Origin: Desulfobacterales bacterium
GTDB lineage: Bacteria > Desulfobacterota > Desulfobacteria > Desulfobacterales > Desulfobacteraceae
Assembly (NCBI GenBank): GCA_022361315.1
Contig: JAKSBB010000880.1
Location: forward strand, 1-13,946
Length of the DNA stretch: 13,946 bases
Reading direction: 5' to 3'
The notes beneath the pieces are model-generated. The model was given only the letters and a program-made list of their open reading frames with translations. It ran no database searches and had not been told where the DNA came from. How positions within the stretch are numbered: the stretch's first letter is position 1; every line of letters begins with the position of its first letter. Position numbers and translations under genes: made by a program. Positions 6,938-13,268 of this stretch are shown piece after piece.

Positions 6938-8098
6938 ATGAGCGAGTACAGCGGACATGACCAGACCGGGGCCACCGTGGGAATTGTTGAAAAGCAGTTT
7001 TTCACCTTTGCCTCAGAAGAAACACCCATGACTCTGGAAAGCGGCGCTTCCCTGGGCCCGGTCACCCTGGCATACGAAACCTGCGGCACCCTCAACGCCG
7101 ACCGTTCCAACGTGATACTGATCCTCCACGCCCTGACAGGGGATTCCCACATGGCGGGATATTACAGTGCCGACGACCCGAAACCCGGATGGTGGGATAT
7201 TATGGTTGGACCGGGCAAAGGTATTGATACGGATAAGTACTTTGTGGTCTGTTCCAATATCCTGGGTTCCTGCATGGGCTCCACCGGCCCGTCATCCCCA
7301 AAGCCGAGCACGGATGACCTTTATGCCATGGACTTTCCCATGATCACCATCGGAGACATGGTCCGTGCCCAGAAGGCTTTGATGGATCACCTGGGTATAA
7401 AGCATATTCTATGTTTAATCGGCGGATCCGTGGGGGGCATGCAGGTTCTTGAGTGGACCGTCCGTTATCCGGACATGGTAACCTCCGCCATTCCTTTGGC
7501 CACAACCTGCCGCCATTCAGCTTTGGCCATCGCCTTCAATGAGGTTGCCCGTCAGTCTATCATGGCGGACCCCAACTGGAGCGAAGGACACTACTACAAC
7601 GGAAAAAAGCCGGATATGGGTCTTGCCATCGCAAGGATGATCGGCCATATCACCTATTTATCCGACGAGTCCATGCGCACCAAATTCGGCAGGCGACTGC
7701 AGAACCGGAGCGCCCTGAAGTTTGAATTCGGGGCAGAATTCCAGGTGGAATCCTACCTGCAGTACCAGGGCAATAAATTTATTGAGCGCTTTGACGCCAA
7801 CTCGTTCCTGTATATTACCAAAGCGGCGGATTACTTCGACCTGGCCAGGGAACACGGAAAAGGATCCTTGGTAAACGCTTTTTCAAAATCCAGGGCCAAA
7901 TACCTGGTGGTATCCTACACCTCGGACTGGCTGTACCCCACCTACCAGTCCAAGGAGATGGTCAAGGCCATGAAGAAAAATAACCTGGATGTCAGCTTCT
8001 GCGAAATCGACGCCCAGTGGGGCCACGACGCCTTTCTCCTGCCGGACCCGCGAACGGACAGCCTGATCAGCGGCTTTTTAAGGAGTGTGACCCCATGA
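6938..8098 (+). CDS. metX: Homoserine O-acetyltransferase
   Basis: Alpha/beta-hydrolase-fold enzyme that transfers an acyl group from acyl-CoA to homoserine, the committed step of methionine synthesis. Length is 386 aa, usual for MetX. The catalytic triad is visible: nucleophile Ser164 in GGSVGGMQ (162-169), Asp330 in YTSDWLYP, and His363 in WGHDAFLL. The HALTG segment (64-68) is the expected oxyanion-hole region and NILGSCMGSTGPSS (107-120) is the family signature. The ATG at 6938 follows AGGAAAG. The stop overlaps the metW start (ATGA at 8095-8098), suggesting translational coupling. Some MetX enzymes use succinyl-CoA. I cannot decide this from the sequence, so acetyl-CoA use is the family default rather than an observation. 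Confidence 0.93.
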   Translation: MSEYSGHDQTGATVGIVEKQFFTFASEETPMTLESGASLGPVTLAYETCGTLNADRSNVILILHALTGDSHMAGYYSADDPKPGWWDIMVGPGKGIDTDKYFVVCSNILGSCMGSTGPSSPKPSTDDLYAMDFPMITIGDMVRAQKALMDHLGIKHILCLIGGSVGGMQVLEWTVRYPDMVTSAIPLATTCRHSALAIAFNEVARQSIMADPNWSEGHYYNGKKPDMGLAIARMIGHITYLSDESMRTKFGRRLQNRSALKFEFGAEFQVESYLQYQGNKFIERFDANSFLYITKAADYFDLAREHGKGSLVNAFSKSRAKYLVVSYTSDWLYPTYQSKEMVKAMKKNNLDVSFCEIDAQWGHDAFLLPDPRTDSLISGFLRSVTP

Positions 8099-8703
8099 CC
8101 AATTTACGATACGACCTGAAACTCATCGCCTCCTGGATTAAGCCCGGGTCCAAAGTACTGGGATTGGGATGCGGAGAAGGCGAACTGCTTTACTGGCTGA
8201 AACAGGAAAAACAAGTTGTTGAAAGGGGAATTGAAATCAAAGAATCCAAGGTACTCAAATGTATCGAAAAAGGGATTTCCGTTCTCCAGGGGGATATCAA
8301 CCAGGAACTGGAAGATTATCCGGACGGCAGTTTCGATTATGCCATCTGCTCCCAGACCCTTCAGCAGGTTTACGATCCCGTCACCCTCATCTCAGCCATG
8401 CTCAGGGTAGCCAAAAAGGGCGTGGTATCGTTTCCCAACTTCGGACATTACAGAGTCCGGCACCAATTGCTCACCACCGGCCGGGCGCCGGTAACCGAAG
8501 ACCTGCCCTATAAGTGGTACGACACCCCCAACATCAGGGTGCTCAGCCTCAACGACTTTCAGCAGTTTGCAGACCAGGCCGGGTTCAACATATTAAAAAA
8601 AGCCGCCATAAACACGAAAAACCAGCACCGCCAGGGCAAGCGGGTCTATCTGCTACCCAACCTGTTTGCCACCTACGGGATATTTTTAATCGGAAAGGAA
8701 TAA
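8095..8703 (+). CDS. metW: MetW methyltransferase-like protein
   Basis: Class I SAM-methyltransferase-fold protein of 202 aa, the full family length. MetW is nearly always encoded with MetX and in other bacteria is reported to support homoserine acylation; no methylated substrate is firmly known. The SAM-binding loop is LGLGCGEGELL (22-32), the beta2 acidic residue is Glu47, and the diagnostic MetW stretches CSQTLQQ (85-91), FPNFGHYRVR (113-122) and LPYKWYDTPN (137-146) are all present. Residue 23 is Gly where the motif usually has Asp (VLDLGCG). The ATG at 8095 lies 9 nt behind AAGGAG. The open frame extends 26 codons further upstream into metX, but that extension has no SD and overlaps the MetX catalytic region, so it was rejected. 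Confidence 0.92.
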   Translation: MTNLRYDLKLIASWIKPGSKVLGLGCGEGELLYWLKQEKQVVERGIEIKESKVLKCIEKGISVLQGDINQELEDYPDGSFDYAICSQTLQQVYDPVTLISAMLRVAKKGVVSFPNFGHYRVRHQLLTTGRAPVTEDLPYKWYDTPNIRVLSLNDFQQFADQAGFNILKKAAINTKNQHRQGKRVYLLPNLFATYGIFLIGKE

Positions 8704-8708
8704 TCGAC

Positions 8709-9755
8709 ATGGATACTGATTTCGGCAACAGGGAAATCATTGACAACATCATCAGGATCAAACAGGAACTGGGTAATGAACTGGTCATCCTGACCCACCA
8801 TTACCAGCGCAGGGACATCGTTGTCCTGGGAGATCACCGGGGAGATTCCTTTGCCCTTGCCCGCCGGGCTGCCCGGGATGAAAATGCCAGGTATATCGTG
8901 TTTTGCGGTGTTCACTTCATGGCGGAAAGTGCCGCGATTCTGGCTAAGCCGGATCAGGTTGTCCAGATCCCCAATGCAGATGCCGGCTGCTGGATGGCGG
9001 ACATGGCAGATGCCGTCATGGTGGACCGGTCCTGGAAAGAGGCGGTTTCCGTGGTCGGGGAAGACCGGCTGACTCCTCTTGCTTACATGAACTCCGATGC
9101 AGCCATTAAGGCCCACTGCGGGCGGAACCTAGGGACGGTATGCACCTCTTCCAATGCCCCCAAGGCCTTTGAATGGGCGTTTGCCCGGCGTGAAAAGATT
9201 TTCTTCTTTCCAGACGAACACCTGGGCCGGAACACGGCCATGGATATGAATATTCCCGAAGACCAGATCCTTGTGTGGGATCCGGAAAAGCCCCTGGGCG
9301 GCAACACCGAAGCGCAGATTGAGGCGGCCAAGATACTCCTCTGGAAAGGGTATTGCCTGGTTCATACCCGGTTCACCCCGGACCAGATTGTCAACATGAG
9401 ACAGAACTTTCCCGACGCACGTATCATTGTACATCCGGAATGTACCCATGATGTGGTCAGCCAGGCCGACGCCTGCGGTTCCACCAGCTTTATCGTCCGT
9501 CAGGTGACAGAAGCACCTGCAGGTACGACCTTCGGTATCGGTACAGAAATCAACCTCATTGAGCGCCTGGCCTACGAACATCCGGATAAAAAGATCCTGC
9601 CGCTCCGGGACTCCTTCTGCCCCAATATGTACAAAATCAACCTGAAGAGCCTGCTCGCCACACTGGAGGATATTGGCCGAAGAAACGTGGTAACCGTGGA
9701 CGAAACCGTTAAAAAAGATGCTTTTATCGCCCTGGAGAACATGCTAAACCTATAG
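8709..9755 (+). CDS. nadA: Quinolinate synthase A
   Basis: [4Fe-4S] enzyme that condenses iminoaspartate with dihydroxyacetone phosphate to quinolinate in de novo NAD synthesis. Length 348 aa, like the E. coli enzyme. The three expected cluster cysteines are visible: Cys94 (ADAGCWMADM), Cys245 (HPEC) and Cys304 (CPNMYKINL). Substrate-pocket residues include His30 and Tyr32 in THHYQR and the GDSFALAR motif (46-53). YMNSDAAIK (126-134) and TSSNAPK (146-152) are family signatures. The start is the ATG at 8709, 5 bp after the metW stop, with AAGGA upstream; an in-frame extension to 8514 overlaps metW and is not supported. No nadB or nadC is in the window, so the iminoaspartate source lies elsewhere. 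Confidence 0.94.
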   Translation: MDTDFGNREIIDNIIRIKQELGNELVILTHHYQRRDIVVLGDHRGDSFALARRAARDENARYIVFCGVHFMAESAAILAKPDQVVQIPNADAGCWMADMADAVMVDRSWKEAVSVVGEDRLTPLAYMNSDAAIKAHCGRNLGTVCTSSNAPKAFEWAFARREKIFFFPDEHLGRNTAMDMNIPEDQILVWDPEKPLGGNTEAQIEAAKILLWKGYCLVHTRFTPDQIVNMRQNFPDARIIVHPECTHDVVSQADACGSTSFIVRQVTEAPAGTTFGIGTEINLIERLAYEHPDKKILPLRDSFCPNMYKINLKSLLATLEDIGRRNVVTVDETVKKDAFIALENMLNL

Positions 9756-9756
9756 C

Positions 9757-12018
9757 ATGCGAATCCAACGCCCTGCAGATACCAATTCAGATAAAATAAT
9801 GACAAGAATTACGGCCGGGGCCCTTTCTCTGGCCGTACTTCTTTTATGCCTGTTCCTTGTCCCCTGCAGTGCAGCCCAAAGAGAAGAAACCGGTCCCCAC
9901 CGGGAGACCGTCCGGGGCTTCTCCTATGACTACACCGACGAAGAAATCGCCTTTATCCAAGCCAACCCGGAAATCAAGGTCTCAAACGAGTTTGACTGGC
10001 CCCCATTTGACTTTGTGGCCGATGGTAAACCTGCCGGCTTCGGCATTGAACTCATGGATCTGCTGGCTGAAAAATCCGGCCTGACATTCACATACATCAA
10101 CGGCTATACCTGGGATGAACTCACCCGCATGTTTTTTGAGGGAGGCCTGGATGTGCTGCACTCCCTGAGTATCACCCCGGAACGCCAGAAAAAAGCATTT
10201 TTCTCCGCCCCTTATTACCACTCAAAACATGTCCTGGTGTATCGGTCCGACACCCTGGATCTACATACCCTGGATGACCTGGACGGCAAAATCATTGCCA
10301 TGCCCAGAGGCTGGTCCACCATTGAATTTTTTGAGACCCATTACCCGGAAGTCCATATCATTGAAGTGGAAAGCAGCCGTCAGGCACTGGAATACGTGGA
10401 CCAGGGTAAAGTGGCCGCCACAGTGGAGCAGGAGGGGATCGCCCAATACCTGATTACAAAATTCGGCTTCACCGACCTGGCCCTGTCCAAATGGCTGGAC
10501 AATGAAGAGCTTCAGAAAACCTCTTCCATGCACTTTGCCGTACTCAAAACCAACCCGGTGCTGTTTTCCATCCTGGATAAAGCCTTATCCAATATCACCC
10601 TCAGTGAGATGCGTGATCTCAAAGAAAAATGGTTCTCCAGGGCCGGACGGCGAATCGGGGCGGATGATGTGGGCCTGACCCCTGAAGAACGGGAATGGCT
10701 CACCGAAAAGAAGCTGCTGACATACTGCGCACCCTTAGAACGGATGCCCTACTCCGCCCTGAACGGTGTGCAACCCACTGGCATTTCAGCCGATCTGATG
10801 GAAATTTTCAGTGAGCACCTGGGTGTGAAGATGGTCCCCGTGCCTGCCGCAAGCTTCAGTGACAGTATAGCTCTGGTGGAAAACGGCACCTGCGACCTCA
10901 TTCCCATGATCAGCAAAACCCGTGAGCGGCAACGGTATCTCGACTTTACCACGGCCCATTCCGGATACAATGTCGCATTGATTGCCAGGGAAGATACACC
11001 CTTTTTACAGGGAATCTCGGGGCTCACCGGCCTTCGGACCGGTATTGTTCCGCACACCAATGTCTTTGAAAAAGTGATTACCCAATACCCCAAGCTCAAC
11101 TACCGGACTGTAGATACGATTGAAGACTGCCTGAAACAAGTCTCCACCGGCCGGCTTGACGTGGCTATCCTCAGCCTGCCGGTGGCCTCCCATTACATCC
11201 GGAAAAAAGGAATGACCAACCTGAAAGTGGCCGGTCATACCAATATTGAGGAAGACCTCAGGCTGGCGGTTCTTAAAGGGAACACCACCTTGCACTCCAT
11301 CCTCTCCAAGGCGGTCCGGAGTATCAGCCTGCAGGAAATGGAGGCCATAGAGAACAAATGGGTAACCCTTCAGGAGGAACAGCCGGTCAACTATACCCTG
11401 ATCTGGCAGATCCTGGGCGGGTCCGTAGCCGTTCTGGTGCTGGTGATGCTCTGGAACCGGAAACTGGCCCGGCTGAACCGGGCCATCGCCAGGGCCAACC
11501 GCAAACTCCAGGACAAAACCAAAGAGCTGGAATATATTTCCATCACCGACAGCCTCACCAGCCTCTACAACCGCAGGTACGTGGAAAAAGCCTTTGAACT
11601 GGAATTGCGCCGCACCGTCCGCCACAAACATGCCCTGGCAGTGCTGCTCATTGACATCGACTTTTTCAAAGCCATAAACGATACCTTCGGCCACCAGGTG
11701 GGTGACGGGGTACTCAGAACCTTTGCCAATCTTCTTAAAACCAACATCCGGGCCACGGATGTCCTGGGGCGGTGGGGCGGTGAGGAATTCATCATCGTCT
11801 GCCCGGAAATCAACATCGACAATGCAGTTCACATGGCCAGGGGACTGTGCAGAAAGGTCGAACAGACCCCCTTTGATATTGCCGGTACCCAGACCGCCAG
11901 TTTCGGCGTTACGGCCTATAAAAAAGGTGATGACATCCATTCCATGATATCCAGGGCGGACAATGCCCTGTATCAGGCAAAAACCAAAGGCCGCAACCGG
12001 GTGGAATCCGTGGCCTGA
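9757..12018 (+). CDS. Membrane diguanylate cyclase with tandem periplasmic solute-binding domains
   Basis: Sensor that makes c-di-GMP from two GTP. With the ATG at 9757 it has 753 aa. Signal or anchor helix about 20-38; first SBP_bac_3-type (Venus flytrap) domain about 58-295; second about 307-540; TM about 547-566; a short coiled coil about 567-594; GGDEF domain about 595-750. Active site RWGGEEF (672-678), metal ligand Asp633 in DIDFFK, Asn641 and Asp650 are present. The product-inhibition I-site RATD (665-668) is intact at the standard spacing. There is no EAL domain. The start is uncertain: ATG 9757 is 1 bp after the nadA stop, which favours coupling, whereas ATG 9799 (Met15) gives a more typical signal peptide; neither has a good SD. 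The VPC motif at 35-37 is not a proper lipobox. The two-flytrap arrangement resembles the sensor half of BvgS/EvgS. The ligand is unknown. Confidence 0.9.
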   Translation: MRIQRPADTNSDKIMTRITAGALSLAVLLLCLFLVPCSAAQREETGPHRETVRGFSYDYTDEEIAFIQANPEIKVSNEFDWPPFDFVADGKPAGFGIELMDLLAEKSGLTFTYINGYTWDELTRMFFEGGLDVLHSLSITPERQKKAFFSAPYYHSKHVLVYRSDTLDLHTLDDLDGKIIAMPRGWSTIEFFETHYPEVHIIEVESSRQALEYVDQGKVAATVEQEGIAQYLITKFGFTDLALSKWLDNEELQKTSSMHFAVLKTNPVLFSILDKALSNITLSEMRDLKEKWFSRAGRRIGADDVGLTPEEREWLTEKKLLTYCAPLERMPYSALNGVQPTGISADLMEIFSEHLGVKMVPVPAASFSDSIALVENGTCDLIPMISKTRERQRYLDFTTAHSGYNVALIAREDTPFLQGISGLTGLRTGIVPHTNVFEKVITQYPKLNYRTVDTIEDCLKQVSTGRLDVAILSLPVASHYIRKKGMTNLKVAGHTNIEEDLRLAVLKGNTTLHSILSKAVRSISLQEMEAIENKWVTLQEEQPVNYTLIWQILGGSVAVLVLVMLWNRKLARLNRAIARANRKLQDKTKELEYISITDSLTSLYNRRYVEKAFELELRRTVRHKHALAVLLIDIDFFKAINDTFGHQVGDGVLRTFANLLKTNIRATDVLGRWGGEEFIIVCPEINIDNAVHMARGLCRKVEQTPFDIAGTQTASFGVTAYKKGDDIHSMISRADNALYQAKTKGRNRVESVA

Positions 12019-12122
12019 GTTCTCACTTAGAAAGCGCTGCCGGCGATTCAATTCTATTTCATTTCTTCCAAAACGTTGAACATGTCCGCTATCCTGGCCG
12101 TCAATCGTTCGCAGATTCAAGT

Positions 12123-12151
12123 TTGACTGCTTACCGGTCTTGCTGTATACT
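12123..12151 (+). promoter_or_regulatory. Near-consensus sigma70 promoter for the SPFH/ATPase unit
   Basis: TTGACT (12123-12128, 5 of 6), exactly 17 bp, then TATACT (12146-12151, 5 of 6), with TG immediately before the -10. Predicted start near 12158, giving a leader of about 124 nt. I see no small ORF in this leader. The 104 bp between the cyclase stop (12018) and this promoter contain no convincing terminator or other feature. Confidence 0.7.
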
Positions 12152-12254
12152 TTTCTGCAGCTTTGAACTCCACCGAATAATTTGTTTAATTCCTGCTGAA
12201 CCAGTACGTGCGTTACGATTTTCGCTATAGGTAACCAGACAGTATTTGTATAAG

Positions 12255-12275
12255 TCCTTTATCTTCAGGAAAGGA
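12255..12275 (+). promoter_or_regulatory. Hairpin that can mask the SPFH gene's ribosome binding site
   Basis: TCCTTT (12255-12260) is the exact reverse complement of AAAGGA (12270-12275), separated by a 9-nt loop. The right arm contains most of the Shine-Dalgarno AAGGAG (12271-12276) that serves the ATG at 12282. A 6-bp stem with two G-C pairs is weak, so control of translation by this fold is only a suggestion. The loop stands just before the start codon in a long leader. Confidence 0.3.
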
Positions 12276-12281
12276 GCAGGT

Positions 12282-12875
12282 ATGAGTGATCAGTCGTCTC
12301 AGGTCTTTCTCCAGCGCGCAAAGGTCATTACCATGGCCAGGCGGACCGCATTTATTCTTTTCATGATTGCCCTGGTGTACTCCCTTGCCGCAGTCATCTA
12401 TTCCACCCAGGTGATCTACAAGGTGAAGCTCAATTACGCTGTCATCCTTGAGCAATTCGGGGGAAAACGCCAGGCCATCGTGGATGTGGGCTGGCACTAC
12501 CGGCTTCCCTTCTTCACAAAGCTGGAAAAGGAAGTGCCCCTGATGAACCAGAACATGTACCTGGGAGGCTCCTCCGCGCCCATAAAGATCATTTCACAGG
12601 AAAACGTTGCCCTGTGGACCTCAGCCCTCATGACCTTTAAAATCAAGGATCTGAAAAAATGGGGGATCGAAAACCTCTCCCCGGAAATCCTGCTCCAGGG
12701 GGACTTTGACGGTATCGCCAAGGACATTCTCCAGGGGGAAGAGGTCAACAAGCTGATCTCCGACCGTGAAACCATCAAGGAAGAAATATTCCAGGCCCTG
12801 AAAAACAGGCCCATCAATAAGGACGGGCCCACCCTGGAAGGAAAATACGGTATTGAGGTGTCAGTTTTGTGCTAA
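12282..12875 (+). CDS. SPFH/band-7 domain membrane protein, N-terminal part (frame broken)
   Basis: Membrane-anchored SPFH (stomatin/prohibitin/HflC-like) protein. Such proteins form cage-like oligomers on the membrane and often partner ATPases or proteases. The ATG at 12282 follows AAGGAG by 5 nt. The 197-aa product has one TM helix about 22-45 and a band-7 domain about 46-195 (YAVILEQFGGKRQAIVDVGWHYRLP at 52-75 is the typical opening). After GIEV the frame runs into SVLC and a TAA at 12873, where band-7 proteins normally continue with another strand and a long helix. That continuation exists in the -1 frame (next entry). One extra T in the TTTT at 12865-12868 would give GIEVSVFVLNETRFG and restore a single protein of about 322 aa. 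This may be a sequencing error, a real frameshift mutation, or a recoding site. Confidence 0.8.
   Translation: MSDQSSQVFLQRAKVITMARRTAFILFMIALVYSLAAVIYSTQVIYKVKLNYAVILEQFGGKRQAIVDVGWHYRLPFFTKLEKEVPLMNQNMYLGGSSAPIKIISQENVALWTSALMTFKIKDLKKWGIENLSPEILLQGDFDGIAKDILQGEEVNKLISDRETIKEEIFQALKNRPINKDGPTLEGKYGIEVSVLC
12855..12875 (+). other. Frame junction in the SPFH gene with an internal Shine-Dalgarno-like element
   Basis: The junction contains, in order, GAGGTG (12855-12860), a TTTT run (12865-12868), a GTG codon of the downstream frame (12869-12871) and the TAA of the upstream frame (12873-12875). GAGGTG matches the core of the SD and stands 8 nt before the GTG, so reinitiation as a separate polypeptide is possible. 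It could also act as a stimulator of -1 frameshifting, although no classical X XXY YYZ heptamer is present. A one-base loss in a T-run is the simplest explanation. Confidence 0.55.
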
Positions 12876-13252
12876 ACGAAACCCGGTTTGGCGACAAACT
12901 GGTGGAAGCCACGGAAGAGAAAAAGCGGCGTCAGCTCATCGCAGAGGCGGAAAACTATGCGGCCGACCAGGAGTCCGACCGGATACGCAAACTGTACAGA
13001 GCGTATCTTGACGGTATCCGATCCCTTCACCTGGCCCTGGGTGGCACAGATGCCGAAGGCGTGAACCCCGCACTCTTTGAATTCCTGTCCCAGCAGAAAT
13101 GGGCCACGGCTTACGAAAAGAACCAGACCGACCAGAAAACCTTTGTGCTCCACGGCAGCAACCGGCCACCGGCGATGACCCTGCCGTCGTTTACCGGAGA
13201 GCAGCCCACAGCGTCAGCACCTGATGCTGCCGCCCAGAAGCCGACACCCTAA
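12869..13252 (+). CDS. SPFH/band-7 protein, C-terminal part (possible frameshifted remainder)
   Basis: This frame encodes what looks like the missing C-terminal half of the band-7 protein: the last SPFH strand LNETRFG, then a charged helix rich in Glu, Lys and Arg (about 9-45 of this fragment: EATEEKKRRQLIAEAENYA) typical of the post-SPFH coiled coil, and a Pro/Ala-rich tail after about residue 98. It has 127 codons if started at GTG 12869. The GTG overlaps the upstream stop (GTGCTAA). I do not regard it as an independent gene family. It is either expressed as a fusion after recoding, by translational coupling as a separate subunit, or is part of a pseudogene or an assembly error. The downstream ATPase gene begins 16 bp later. 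Confidence 0.65.
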   Translation: MLNETRFGDKLVEATEEKKRRQLIAEAENYAADQESDRIRKLYRAYLDGIRSLHLALGGTDAEGVNPALFEFLSQQKWATAYEKNQTDQKTFVLHGSNRPPAMTLPSFTGEQPTASAPDAAAQKPTP

Positions 13253-13268
13253 TCCGGGAGGAGTGCAC

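Noticed and set aside
8017..8094. N-terminal extension of MetW into metX
   Set aside because: The extra 26 codons overlap the MetX catalytic-His region. The ATG at 8095 has a good SD and gives the normal family N-terminus.
9859..9876. Possible lipoprotein signal (VPC) in the cyclase N-terminus
   Set aside because: Pro at the -1 position is not accepted in lipoboxes. CSA followed by AQ fits ordinary signal peptidase cleavage or an uncleaved anchor.
11005..12120. 371-codon minus-strand open frame opposite the cyclase
   Set aside because: It lies over the cyclase second flytrap and GGDEF domain, which carry clear motifs on the plus strand. It starts at TTG without an SD and has no domain signal.
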